Of a stretch of 64,000 bases of DNA, positions 22,798 through 34,099 are shown in pieces. How positions within the stretch are numbered: position 1 is the stretch's first letter; the number at the start of each line of letters is the position of its first letter. Where the stretch lies: assembly GCA_024509875.1 (NCBI GenBank), contig JAMPIV010019844.1:62001-126000 (forward strand), in the 5' to 3' direction. Both the position numbers and the translations under genes were made by a program. The DNA comes from Oreohelix idahoensis. Lineage: Eukaryota > Mollusca > Gastropoda > Stylommatophora > Oreohelicidae. The notes beneath the pieces were generated by a model. That model saw nothing but the letters and a program-made list of their open reading frames with translations. It had not been told where the DNA came from and did no database searches.

Positions 22798-23103
22798 GGA
22801 CCTCAAGACGCAGCAATAGAGACCGCAGTCAGCGACTCATAGCTTGACTGCCTGCGTCAGGACCAGCGAACCAGAGCTGGTCAAGACCGCACTCCACCTC
22901 CACGTGGTGGTCCTGGAAACAGTCTGCAGCTGTGCAGTCTGGCTGAGCGAGTGTGGATCGAAATGGGAAGGCAAACCCGGTCCTAAAAAATGCCGTGCAG
23001 AAGTCGGATGTGTCGACCGAAAGGTGCAGATATCACAGCTTAGGCGTAAACAGACACAACGCAACCACCGTCCTTTTCAGGACGAACGAAGAAGAAGAAG
23101 AAG
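22798..23103 (+). mobile_element. AAG-tailed SINE, long copy
   Basis: 306 bp with perfect 14-bp target duplication aaattctttttatg at 22784-22797 and 23104-23117, ending in AAG units. Landmarks: aggaccagcgaaccagagct, gtggtggtcctggaaacagt, cagacacaacgcaaccaccg. A shorter inverted copy is at 25108-25310. An incidental 119-codon open frame crosses it and is not considered a gene. Confidence 0.88.
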
Positions 23104-23337
23104 AAATTCTTTTTATGACCATCTGCTCTTGTTTGCCTTATTCTTTTATACTACTACAAAGTCAATCTCCCTATTTTCCTTAGTTAGCATATATCAGTTT
23201 TGATTATTTGTTAATAAGTAACATATATGGAAGCTGGCATTCCAAACCTTCTTAAACACAGCAAACAATTGAAATAGTAGAAGCACTAAAAATACACCAA
23301 CCTGCATACTTATGCTGTCTCGCTTGTTTTTTTCTCT

Positions 23338-23446
<109 letters not shown>

Positions 23447-23544
23447 TTAGCATATACTTTATTATCCATGACTGAGCTTGTCTCTGTCCTTTACACTAGT
23501 TATAGTTTTTTTACTGATTATATGTTACACTTATTGTCTTTTAT

Positions 23545-23594
23545 GATGCTAGGGAATTGATACTTAATCTCTTTTGTGATGTTAGGGAATCGAT
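23545..23594 (+). repeat. 33-bp tandem duplication of the exon 9 acceptor
   Basis: gatgctagggaattgat at 23545 and gatgttagggaatcgat at 23578 are 33 bp apart. The second is the real acceptor plus first codons of exon 9. Confidence 0.8.
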
Positions 23595-23664
23595 GGCAAG
23601 TACATCCTTTCTCGAGCTCTTCCAGAACGTTCAGCAATGGAATTTCTCATCGATCAAAGCTTGG
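23586..23664 (+). CDS. TUBGCP2: GCP2 exon 9
   Basis: Acceptor ttgtgatgttag, donor gtaatttt, ending in phase 1. It encodes GIDGKYILSRALPERSAMEF followed by LIDQSL, matching GVDGRYVSAQPL...TFLVDPNL. A near-copy of the acceptor and exon start lies 33 bp upstream; use of that AG would add an in-frame TAA. Confidence 0.9.
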
Positions 23665-23899
23665 GTAATTTTGTTGTGTTTTTATTTTTTTGTTTCTGTA
23701 AAAATGTTTTGTAAATGTACTGTTTTTCTAAACAGTTGTTCCAGATGAGTAGTTTTATGTAAGGAGAACTTAGCTTTTGGTTAATTAGATATTTAGAACC
23801 TTTAACCATTTCAGCCCTAGCCTTGTGAGTTGATCATTTACCTATCCATGGCTGCCTGAGTCAAAATTCTGAGGCTTTCATCCAGACTTATTGTCATCA

Positions 23900-24110
23900 T
23901 TTCCTTTTTTTTGTTTCATATGGAACCACCACTGTAGCTGGCCCCCCTTACAGAAAGCCTGCACCAAAGGTTTTATTTGTTGTTGCAACAATTGTTTCTG
24001 TAACAATTTATTTTGCTTGATGAAGTCGCCAGCCCGATACACAACCTCAGATTAGTCAGCTCTTATGGAGCAGACGTCCTGTACTTTCTTTGTCTCCTCA
24101 GAGATCCCTG
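23900..24110 (+). repeat. Dispersed repeat copy
   Basis: Same landmark order as the copy at 12210: ggaaccaccactgtagctgg, gaaagcctgcaccaaagg, tttctgtaac, ttgatgaagtcgccagccc. Confidence 0.6.
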
Positions 24111-24389
24111 GGAACCAGGTTTCACCCACACTGCTTCCTTTAGTGTGGCAGATATGAACAAAAACGCAGCTGTAGATACAACACAGATATATGGAGCTTT
24201 TAAATTGTCTTAAATATTTAACTTTTGTAAGCCCCTACATGTAGTTAAAGCATACACCATCAGCACCTTTATTTTGAGATTTATTTTTTTCTTTGGTGCC
24301 ATTTTTGGTAATTGAACCGTCTTGAACACCTGGTTATCAGATACTGACTCATGATCACTTTCAGTTTCATCATAATTTTCCTTTTCGCT

Positions 24390-24580
24390 CCTTATGGAGC
24401 CACCACTATAGTGGTCCCCTTGCACCACAACCCCTGTACCAAGCATTCCCATGCTCTTGCAGCAGTGGGTTCTGTAGCAATTTGTTTTGCATAATGAGGT
24501 TGCCAGGCTCATGCACAACCTCATATTAGCCACCTTGTACAACATGCCTGAAGGTGGAGTAGTCCAACAGAGTTCTGTCA
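24390..24580 (+). repeat. Dispersed repeat copy
   Basis: Landmarks tatggagccaccactatagt, tgtaccaagcattcccatgc, gcataatgaggttgccaggc; closest to the copy at 12210. It lies about 280 bp from the copy at 23900 in the same orientation. Confidence 0.6.
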
Positions 24581-24794
24581 AAATTCAGCTTCATGCTTAA
24601 CGGATACATTCAATTCTTCAAGAACACATTCAACAGTAAAAATCCTTAGTTGGAGCCATTTCAGCAAGTTGGCTATTCCATCTTTCAGCTATGATTTATT
24701 TATAGCTCAAGATCATGAGATTAAAAACTACATAATTAAAACCATGAGAGCTGCCACTGATAAAATAATGTTTATTTAATCTCAGCTTTTGGTT

Positions 24795-24898
24795 GGTTGG
24801 CAGTTGTTGTAATTGTGACACATAAAAGAGTGCAGGGTGTGTGACAGGTTGGCAGTTGTTGTAATTGTGACACATAAAAGAGTGCAGGGTGTGTGACA
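24795..24898. repeat. 52-bp perfect tandem duplication
   Basis: Two copies of a 52-bp unit starting ggttggcagttgttgtaatt and ending gtgtgtgaca at 24795 and 24847, with no difference seen between them. Confidence 0.93.
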
Positions 24899-25107
24899 CA
24901 CCGCTAAAGCAGCGATTTGGTACTTTGCTGTAAAAGAACACCACAGCTATAGCGATGACTCAGATTGAAAGGGTTAAAATGTATCACTGCTTATGTCATC
25001 TCATTCTTCTGTGTTCTGACTAAAGTAAAGTACTCCATCTCTTACTAATTATTTAAGGTCCCTTCCTTTGTTGTTCTTCCATGTTCTTTTGTGGGTCTTC
25101 TTGGTTT

Positions 25108-25310
25108 CTTCTTCTTCCTTCTTCCTCGTTCGTCCTGAAAAGGACGTTGGTTGCGTTGTGTCTGTTTACAGCGGAGCTGCGATATCTGCGCCTTTCGGCC
25201 ACACATCTAACTTCAGCACTGCATTTTTTGGGACCGAGTTTGCCTTCCCTCTTCGATCCCTACTCTCTCAGCCAGATTGCAGTGATGCAGCCTGTTTCCA
25301 GGACCACCAG
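25108..25310 (-). mobile_element. AAG-tailed SINE, inverted shorter copy
   Basis: Reverse orientation of the SINE at 22798: a CTT run, then gtcctgaaaaggacg, ttgcgttgtgtctgttta and ccaggaccacc. Perfect 13-bp target duplication gtcttcttggttt at 25095-25107 and 25311-25323. It inserted about 100 bp upstream of exon 10. Confidence 0.87.
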
Positions 25311-25412
25311 GTCTTCTTGGTTTTATAACCTTGATTTGCTTTATGAGATTTTCTTAAATTCATTTACTTTTTTCGAACTTTTGCACAACTTACATTAGTT
25401 TTCTGTTTTCAG

Positions 25413-25490
25413 ACATCTCAACCCAGGAGCTTGTGAAAAGGATTCTACCTTTGTGTTCCAATTACTCAACAGTTGTGAGGTTTATGGAAG
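25413..25490 (+). CDS. TUBGCP2: GCP2 exon 10
   Basis: Acceptor ttctgttttcag, donor gttggttt. It completes Asp, then ISTQELVKRILPLCSNYSTV followed by VRFME, matching DLSIRELVHRILPVAASYSAVTRFIE, and ends in phase 1. An AAG-tailed SINE is inserted about 100 bp upstream in the intron. Confidence 0.93.
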
Positions 25491-25669
25491 GTTGGTTTTA
25501 AAAGTTTGACATTACTGACATGCTTTAGAAGTATCAACCAAATGTAATTTTTTAATGCACAAAGTGTTAATTTATTTATCCCATTAGACATATTGGTGTA
25601 TTGTTACATTAGGTGATTCTTAGATAAGAACTGTCAGAATTAAAGCATTATAGAAAAGTGGTGATCCAT

Positions 25670-26020
25670 TCATCCATGACCCTTCAGCTCCCCAGGGAGC
25701 ATAGGCCTTTGACAAATTTACCCCTTTCATTTCTGTCTCTGGTTTTCTTCCTCTCTCACCCTGGGGGCTCCAACACAAAGACTGCCTTGAGGATATCTAT
25801 AGGTTTCCTAAAAGTGTGTCCTTTTTTATCTGTTGTTCCACTGGCACCTGTCAGATTCTTGTCATTATTTCCATATTGGTGATCTTGTCATACCATTTTA
25901 ATCCTTCTATTCTGTGGAAGCGCCCATTTATGAAAGTCTCTGACTTCATGGTTGTTTTTGTTCTCCGTGTTTCAGAGACCGTACAGTAGGACTGATCTGA
26001 CATTTGAGTTGAATATTCTG
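25670..26020 (-). mobile_element. Degenerate family A LINE 3' fragment
   Basis: On the minus strand the segment recalls the family A tail: gtctctgaaacacggagaac (cf. SETWKTT), cttccacagaatagaaggat (cf. LRRIEGLKWYDK) and the region corresponding to FWNPQGK near 25760-25790. Heavily mutated. Confidence 0.6.
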
Positions 26021-26439
26021 ATTTTTAGGCAGGACTTGCAGTCTTGTTATTGTTGATAAAACTGCATATAAATCTCTATTTTCTAATCAATGTGTTTGAA
26101 AAATACATGCAGTGGGACATATTTGTAACTGATAGGTTTAGAAATTTTGTGTTCATGGCCTCTGTTTTATGATGGGAAATAATTCAGTGAGTAACATATC
26201 CAAGCGAAAAAAGAATATGAACTGTTATGGTTTGCTCTTTAATTTACTCTACTTAAGTGAAAAAAAAAAATCAGTTAGTGCAAGAACTGAAGGCAATTAC
26301 AACTGTCAGTTCCCACATACAAGTTTGATCCTGGAAGAGCTGAAAGTACTGTAGCACAAAATTTAAGTACAGAAAACAAAATGGCTTTAAACGAGTCATA
26401 ATTTGTTTTGCATTTTCCTTTCTTATTTATCTCTGGCAG

Positions 26440-26507
26440 AGAAATCATCATTTGAATATGGTCTTGTGAACCATGCACTGAGTCATGCTATGGAGACACT
26501 TATTAAG
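26440..26507 (+). CDS. TUBGCP2: GCP2 exon 11
   Basis: Acceptor tatctctggcag, donor gtaagtgc. It completes Glu, then KSSFEYGLVNHALSHAMETL followed by IK, an almost invariant GCP2 motif. The exon ends in phase 0. A full-length family B LINE begins 64 bp into the following intron. Confidence 0.95.
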
Positions 26508-26570
26508 GTAAGTGCATAAGCAGGTTTTTTTTTTTTTAAACAGTGAAGTAATAGGTTTCTTTCAAAATTA

Positions 26571-29500
26571 CTTACTTAGTCGTTTTCCTTCTACCGTGAG
26601 GTGTAGAGGTTTGGAAGAGAGAGCGCCAGACTATCCTATCGGCTGTCTTCCTCCTGGCCTGGTTCCATTCTAGTCCTCGGTCCTTCAAAGATTGTCTAAT
26701 GTTGTCCTCCCAGCGGACTCTGGGGGTCTGGATCCCTGGCTCTTTGTTTTCCATGCTTGTCGTGGTAGTCGATCTTCTCCCATTCTGCAGACGTGGCCAA
26801 ACCATCTTAGATGGGACTGTTCTACTTTGGTCTGTAGGGGGTGGGATTTTAGGCCTTGACGTATCGTCTGGTTGCGGACCATGTCTCTTTTTGTTACTTC
26901 AACCACCTTCCTCAGATACCTCATTTCTGAGGTTTGGATCTGGCTTTTGTGGGTTGTAGTCATTGCCCATGACTCGCATCCATATGTCAAGACTGGGACA
27001 TAGATGGAGCGGTATACAGCCATCTTTTTTTACCAACCTCTCTCTTGCTGAGGAATCCTCGATTTATGGCCTGAAAAAGTCTCCCAGCTGCTGCTTTTCG
27101 AGTGGCCAACTCTTCTTTGATGCCTCCCTTTCGGTCAATAATAGTTCTGAGGTATTTAAAGTGGTCGACCTGCTCCAGGACCTGTTCTCCCAGCTTAATC
27201 TGATGTCTTCTTTCTTCTCGTGATATCACCATGGATTTTGTTTTAGAGCTACTTATGACCATCCCTCTCTTCTCCAGCTCTTCCTTCCAGACTTGCAGGT
27301 TGGATTGGAGATTTGGAAATGTGCCTCTGATTTAGCAATCAGGGCAACATCATCAGCAAAGGCCAGGTCTGAAATACAGACCTGTCTCATCTTCAAGTAC
27401 CCCACTGAATACTTTCTTGTTCTCTCCTTACATGCCTTGATGACATCGTCCATGAGGAGTATGAAAAGATAAGGTGACAGAATATCACCTTGTCTTACAC
27501 CAGTGGTGGTCCTGAACTCTTCTGACTTATGGTTTGCTGTCCTCACATAATTTCTGCAAGACTTGTAGAAGCTCTGTATAGCATGAATCAGAGGTGCTGG
27601 AATGTTCTTCCTTGCCAAACAGTCCCAAAGTTTGCTCCAGGGGACCCTGTCAAACGCCTTTTCCAGATCTATGAAACAAAGATGGATCTCACTCTTATAC
27701 TCAAGGGCCTTTTCACTCAGCTGTCTGAGTGTGAAGATTAGGTCTTGAGTACTTCGGTTTGCTCGGAATCCGCACTGGACCTCATCCAATTGTGGCTCAG
27801 CTAGGCGTCGGAGTCTCTGCTCTAGGATTCTAGAGTAGATTTTACCAGGGACACTGAGAAGGGATATGCCTCTATGGTTTCCACATTGTCGATTGTCACC
27901 CTTTTTGAAAATTGGTGTTATGATGGCAATCTCCCAATCCTTTGGTATGGTCTTGTTGCACCACGCTGCCTGTAGGACCCTTAAGAGTAATAGGTCGCCT
28001 GATGCTCCCATGTACTTAACCATTTCTGGTGTTATACCATCATGCCCTGCTGCTTTGCCCATCTTGATTTTCTCCAGTGCTGCCTTCAGTTCTTCCATCT
28101 TTATGTCATCTTCACCATCATTGGTTTTCTCTTCTGTGCTAGTGGTTATCATTTCTGATGCTTCACCATGCTCACCATCCAGGAGTTCTGAGAAATATTC
28201 TTTCCATCTTTCCATTACTTCCTTCGGGGCAGTAAGCAATTTGCCTTGCTTGTCCGTTATAAATTTGAGAGGGCATTGTTTTTCCTTCCTCATGTTCTTT
28301 AGGGTCTTATAGAACAATTTCTGGTTTTCTTGCGCATCTTTTTCTAGCCTTTCTCCAAATTCTTCCCAGGACTTCTGTTTTGCTGCTAGCACCTTGTTCT
28401 TTGCTTCTGTTCTGAGTGTCACATATTCTCTATATTTCTCCATTTGTCCTGTTGTGTTTTTAGCTCCTAAGTATTGTTTCCATGCCATTTTCTTCTCTCT
28501 TATTTTCTCTTTGACTTCCTCTGTCCACCAAGGTGTCCTCTTTCTCTTGTTCCCAAGTCGGACTTCACCACATGTTTCTGCAGCAGCTGTCTTTATGATG
28601 TCCTTGAATTTAAGCCAGAGGGTTTCCAAGTCATCAGGTTGTTCTTCTGTGTTGCTCACCGCAGTAGCAATAAGCCCCTGATTTCTAGTCTTAATTTCTG
28701 GCTCTCTCAGCTTGTAGGTTTTAATGCTTATTTCTCCTGTTCGTTTACTTAGTTTCTTGCGTGATGTTGGGCAGTTCCTAGGCTGAGCAACTCTTTCAGT
28801 TGTTTTTTTGATTGTACGCAGGTAGTGATCACTTCCAATCTCTGGCCCCCTCCAGACTCTAGCATCCCGGACATATTTGAATGAGCTCCTCCTAACAATG
28901 GCATAGTCGATCACTGACTTCTCATTCTTTGTTGGTTCACATCTAGTGTATGCATGTATGCGCTTATGAGGGAACTGTGTGTTTGTAATGATCAGATTCT
29001 GCTCAGTGCAGAATCTAAGGAGTCGCTTTCCATTGTCATTGAGAGTATCTTCTCCATATCTTCCGATAACTCCACCCCATCTAGCATGGTCATTTCCAAC
29101 TCTGGCATTGAAATCTCCGAGCATGATAATTTCATCTAGGCAGTCATCCACTGTCCTTTGAAGCAGCTCGAAGAATTCCTCCTTGACCTCTGCTCTCTCA
29201 TCCTCATTTGGCCCATACACTATGACCAGGTTGACTATGGTTTCTCCTTCTTTTAGTTTTACAACCATAATGCGCTCTGAGACAAAGTTCAATCCCTTGA
29301 TACTATTGTTTTGGTTTTTGGCCACAATGCAACCCACGCCCCCTTTAGCTCTTTCAGATGTGGGTACACCACATTAGAGCAGCATGTTGCCATCGAGATT
29401 CATGACCCCTTGTCCTTTTTTCTTTGTTTCCATTATAGCCAGGATTTCTAGTTTTGCTTTCCTCATCTCTTCCACCAGCTCCTCTTCTTTCCCATTTATA

Positions 29501-29717
29501 CTTCTTGTGTTCCAAGTTCCATAAGTTATAGTCCGTAGTCCGTTCCAGTTCGTCGCCTTTAGAATCAGTCCGGTTTTCTCTCTTGTAGTTCTCGTAATCA
29601 AAAGTTTAAAGCAAACAGGTGATTGGCCTGTTGTGCCTTTGCATGGTGGAGGGGCTGCTTCCATGCAGGCCGCCCTCCTCCTTTGTCAGCCGGGCTTGGG
29701 ACCGACCTAGGCGGAGT
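26571..29717 (-). mobile_element. LINE family B, essentially full length
   Basis: About 3.1 kb, flanked by a 15-bp target duplication with one mismatch (tttctttcaaaatta at 26556-26570, tttctttaaaaatta at 29718-29732). Minus-strand tail (TAAG)n. It is the best preserved retrotransposon here and the source-type copy for the fragments at 17933 and 21233. The (TAAG)n tail and target duplication show a target-primed insertion into intron 11. Confidence 0.92.
26572..29664 (-). pseudogene. LINE family B endonuclease / reverse transcriptase ORF (broken)
   Basis: Minus strand: an EEP endonuclease domain with TYGTWNTRSING (29550), METK (catalytic Glu), VYGPN, MLGDFNARVG and GSDHYL (catalytic His). Then RT with GKAAGHDGITPEM, ISLLSVPGKIYSRIL, CFIDLEKAFDRVPWSKL, TTGVRQGDILSPYLF and LAFADDVALIA. 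The C-terminal tail has YGCESWAMTTTHKS and FGHVCRMGEDRLPRQAW. An open frame of 694 codons covers 29337-27253. It is disabled by one TAA at 29374 and frameshifts near 27262 and 27010. The element is APE-type and probably RTE-like; the enzyme would nick DNA and copy its own RNA. Confidence 0.92.
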
Positions 29718-29732
29718 TTTCTTTAAAAATTA

Positions 29733-30451
29733 ATTAGTATATTTTGTGTTATTATAGAATTTAGTGTTTAGTTTCAATTTTTCCTTTCACTTGTGCTTTT
29801 ACATGGTATCATGAAATGCAATTTCCGTTATAGCATTAGTCTGTGTTTCTTCTTTATTTCATTAATGCTGTCTTTCCATCTCATCTTGAGTGTCCCCTTG
29901 TCCTGAAGCCAGATCTTAAGCTGTTGAAGACCTATAGTGGAAGATGATTTGGCTGCATACTAAGAAGGGGACCAGACCATTCTATTTTTCTCTCTTTATG
30001 CAGTTTACACATGCTTTTATTACCAGTAAATTTATAATGTCTTTATTTCTCATTGTCTCTTGGAACAGCATTTCTCAGTTGTCTCATTTTGTATGTTGCT
30101 CTTTTTTTCTCTTTTGTGTGAGTGTGTATTACATGCCTGGATTGATACAAACTGTAAAACTTAATATGGGCTGGTTAACTTCTGTCCCTCGGGCATCTAA
30201 GGAGACAAAGAATAGGACCACAGCTCACACAAGACATGTCATAAGGGACAACTTAAATGAGGGCTGACATCCTCATGTAAACCAAATTTAAACCAATAGA
30301 AGAGCAGATGTTCTTTTTTTCACAGGCTCCTTTCTTAAGGAACCAAGAAGGAGACACTTGCTGGTCAGTGTGATTGTTCCCTGCTGCTTACTTTTGTGTA
30401 AGATATAAAATTAAGTAGAATAATCAATAACAAATATTTTTCTCATGCTAG
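29733..30451. other. Intron 11 remainder
   Basis: No gene recognised. 29850-29960 hints at an old minus-strand LINE tail, but similarity is too low to call. Confidence 0.4.
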
Positions 30452-30496
30452 GATTACATGGTGTTGGTGGCACAGCTCGAGCAGCAAATGAAGACG
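30452..30496 (+). CDS. TUBGCP2: GCP2 exon 12
   Basis: A 45-base exon of 15 codons, phase 0/0, acceptor tctcatgctag, donor gtatgtca. It encodes DYMVLVAQLEQQMKT, matching the EHLILVSQLEQLHRQ segment. Confidence 0.92.
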
Positions 30497-30879
30497 GTAT
30501 GTCAAAGAATATCTTTTTACATTTATTTATTTACATTTAATGGCATGTCAGTGGTTCATGAATGTATGTTGCGTATAGTTTTTCCCCCACCGTAACTTTT
30601 TCTCTTCAGAAAGTAAAAATTTGTGGGATTATTCACAAGTTTATAAAGATAAATTCTTTGCTGAATGTGGTTAAAAGTTACAGGCTAAAATTCTGTCTGT
30701 TGTGAAGCTTTTCCGTTTATTATTCCCCATATTGTGACTATGATTATGATGTGAAACATAGTAGTCCTGTTAAAATGTAAATGACCATTAAAATTTGTTC
30801 ATTCTGGAAGAGCAATGGTATAAGCATGTCTTTAATGTGGGAAAGGTGAACTGGAATAATGATGTGTATTATGAAAATA

Positions 30880-31270
30880 AGACGACATGCAAGAAGTTGC
30901 TTAAATGGCTTCTTGCACAAAATAAAGAGGTTGAAATGGTATGGCAAGATCACTAATGTTGAAAATATGGAAAGAACCAGATAAAATACTAGTGGAACAC
31001 GAGGTCAGGAAATGAGACTAATGTTGGATAGGTCACACATTGAGGAGACCAGTTGAGGAGACCAGTTGATAGCATGAGTAAACAGTCCTTAGTTTGAAAC
31101 CCTCAGGGTAAGAAAAATAGAGGGAAACCGAAAAACACATGGAGGAGGACATTTAAGACAGACGTGACATAATTTATAGACGGCATAGAAAGACCTGGAA
31201 TGGATGGTACAGAACAGGAAGGCTTGGCATGAGTTTGCTGAGGACCTGTGCCCCTGAAGATGATGATAAT
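30880..31270 (+). mobile_element. Degenerate family A LINE 3' fragment
   Basis: Recognisable as the C-terminal tail of family A (cf. LKWYDKVTNVEL, WIGHTLRKPVDS and GKR...GRPRST) with many frame breaks and a small internal duplication gaggagaccagttgaggaga at 31053. Confidence 0.7.
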
Positions 31271-31335
31271 GCTGTACTGTTAATCAAAACATATCTGTTT
31301 GTATGATTTCTTACATATTTCTGTATCTTAACTAG

Positions 31336-31428
31336 GGCCAGTTGACTATACAGAAGCTTTGTTATTATGTACAGCCTACCATGAGAATAATGGAGATTTT
31401 GGCGTCTGTCTCCAATTCTATTAACAGG
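31336..31428 (+). CDS. TUBGCP2: GCP2 exon 13
   Basis: Acceptor tatcttaactag, donor gtgagatt, 31 codons, phase 0/0. It encodes GQLTIQKLCYYVQPTMRIME followed by ILASVSNSINR, matching the LSLQKLWFYIQPAMRTMDILASLA block of the GRIP1 domain. Confidence 0.95.
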
Positions 31429-31930
31429 GTGAGATTAAAGTGGATTTTTTTATAAAAATATATTTAAATTTGTATCCCTTCATCTTAATTGCTGTCCTGA
31501 TTATGATCATGTAATAAGTGTATTCTTCTCTTCTTTCTGTTATTAATCTCTGTTGCTGATATATGCAAGAACATTTTGATCTCATTTAACATAACTGACT
31601 CATGAAAAAAATGTACAAACTAACTCCCTCAGGAGTGTGTTCCAGGATACAGTAAGAAAGTTAAGATAAAGGGCAGAATATTTTACGGGTCCTCGTGCCC
31701 GTGCTCGACCCTTTAAAAATCAAGTTTGTTTGTTTTCTCTCTCTCTCTTTCTCTCTTCCTCCATCCGTCCTTCTCTCTCTCTGTCTGTCTCTCTCATTCA
31801 TATATTTATAAATCTGTATCTATTCCTGCTTTCTCGTCTCTATCCTTGTCTATTTCTTTCTGTCACTTTCTATCGTTACCTCCCTTTGTTGTCTTGCTGT
31901 TTAAAAAGTTTGTTTTGTTTTCCCTTCTAG

Positions 31931-31992
31931 GGCAAATGTATTGGTGGTGCAGTTTTGAGTCTTCTTCATGAAAAAACTGCTTCCATGATTGG
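31931..31992 (+). CDS. TUBGCP2: GCP2 exon 14
   Basis: Acceptor ttttcccttctag, donor gtaagaat, ending in phase 2. It encodes GKCIGGAVLSLLHEKTASMI, matching GECLGGSTLSLLHDRS. The following intron is 26.3 kb, by far the largest here. Confidence 0.94.
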
Positions 31993-32155
31993 GTAAGAAT
32001 ATTTCTCATGCTTGATTTAACACTTTTTGTGTCATTAGTGTTTGACTTGCATTCTTATCAGTGCTGCCAGTTTTTTCATATGCCCGCTGAGCAGGACAAA
32101 TAGTCACAAAAAATCTGTTCCACGTAAATGCCACTTGAAATGTTTGTAATGTCTT

Positions 32156-34099
32156 TGTAACCGTATCGAATTACAGTTGGGTTATTAATTATTATACACT
32201 GATGACTGGTCTTGGAGATTGAATAAATGGTGATGGGTGTTTCTTTAATGGTCAAACTGTTCATACGCCCACACAGAGCAGAACAGTAATTCTTATATCA
32301 CGCGAATGTCAAAATATCAAATTCTGTAAGACTAACATACCACTGCTACACACGAGATACTGTTAGTGAATTCAATCTGTTTGTTGACATAGATCTCGCC
32401 ACACAGGCTATTTATGGTCATGCGTTATCACTGTCACGACTACTGTTTTCCTACCGTGTTAAATGTTGCAGTGAGTGTGCGTGGGTACATTCACACGCCA
32501 CAGATACACACATCAGAGGCATGGAATGGTGTAACGGCAGGTGAATGTTAATAACGTTTATTACACCACAACACGTTACGTTAACACAGAATACACAGTC
32601 ATAATCAAAGTACAAGTCATAGCAATACAATAATACAGTACTCCAGTCACATCTCCACTTCTCAGAATCATTAGCGCTATACCATCTCAATGGCCTCTCA
32701 AATCTGCGCTATAAGATAAATATGGATCCTCTCAGCAACGGTCATCATCACCGTGCTTATATAATAAACCTGCCTCATCAAAGACGCTCTCAACATTGGC
32801 GCTCTAATATAATATGGATCCTCTCAGCAAACGGTCATCCTCGCCGTGCTGACAACATGAATAATAATGGCCTCCTTAAATCTGCTCAATAAATACGCTC
32901 TCAACATTGGCGCTTTAATGTAGATATGGATCCTCTCAATAATAACAAATGGCCTCCTTAAATATGCTTCATCAAAGACGCTCTCAACCTTGGCGCTTTA
33001 ATGTAGATATGGATCCTCTCAGCAAACGGTCATCCTCGCCGTGCTGACAATAATAAATGGCCTCAAACGATGCTTCTAACATCAGCATTATAATAAATAG
33101 ACAATGGATCCTTTTCCCAGCAAACGGTTGTCCTCACCGTGCTATCAATAATAAATGGCCTCAAACGATGCTTCTAACATCAATAGTGAATACTCGCGGC
33201 AATTTCTCGCAAGACTGCACTCCCTGGCAGTCTGCAGTAATCTCGCCTTCACTCATCTTGACATTTATATAGTCAAACATAAGTCCTGGATCCTTACCTC
33301 TTCAAAAATACTCACAAACACAATTCTCCAACAAACTCAGGAATTATAGGTCTACACAAATAATGGCCTCTATAACTTTTGCACTGCGCAGGCATACTCA
33401 AAACACACACTGTAGGACCAACCTCTCCCGTCGGTACCCAAAAACAGACTGCTCTTAGTTCACACACTAGATCCGCCAAAAAAGACACGAGACTCGGTTG
33501 TTTAAAAAACACAACTCAGTCTCGATAATTGCATGGGCTAGTCACACGAGCTTACTCACAGCTCAAGACAGTTCAGAGAAAAAAAACATCTCCGCGATTT
33601 GAACTGACCAGTGTTAGCCCCGCTTACCGACTTGGAAACTTCTCGATCACACGAGGGAATTCCCCTAATACATTTTTAACTTAACTCTTAAAGGCCGGAA
33701 CGACGCTGGTAGCGTACATCCGCAAAACCCCTAGAAGCCGAAACGACGTTGGGAACGTCACTTTTGTGTTCCTTGAAATTTGTTCTGTATTTTCGTTGTG
33801 ACTCATAACTGAATACTATATGTAGAATATCACTAAAAATCCTTCATATTCTAATTCTACATTCATTTATCTTTACTGTGATGTATAATATGTGTGCCTT
33901 TGTTGTGTAATAACTCAGAAACTTTAGAATTTATAAAGGTACTGCTTTAAGGTACAAAAATAATTCTGGCAAAACTGATGAAAAAATTCCGGCCTGCAAG
34001 AGTTAACATCAGCTTAACCAAGCAACGTAACCCGCAATCGAATCTATTCTCTTAACATTTTCAAGATCACCTCCCTTTGATAATATTTACTCTGTATCA
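32156..34099 (-). repeat. LTR 1, 3' copy (contains a TTAA element)
   Basis: Nearly identical to 39007-40459 except for a 322-bp TTAA-element insertion (including one TTAA copy) and a different number of internal repeats between about 32690 and 33250. Those repeats have the motifs atggatcctctcagcaaacg and gctctcaacattggcgctt. Confidence 0.87.
33685..34002. mobile_element. piggyBac-type MITE (TTAA) in LTR 1
   Basis: 318 bp with inverted ends ctcttaaaggccggaa and ttccggcctgcaagag, flanked by TTAA at 33681-33684 and 34003-34006. The sister LTR reads cttaacatcagc at the same site, the exact empty TTAA site. No ORF; moved in trans if at all. Confidence 0.92.

Noticed and set aside
22844..23203. 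119-codon ORF as a host gene
   Set aside because: Lies across an AAG-tailed SINE with target duplication; ends in low-complexity sequence.
27866..28312. Plus-strand 148-codon ORF
   Set aside because: Antisense shadow of the family B LINE RT.
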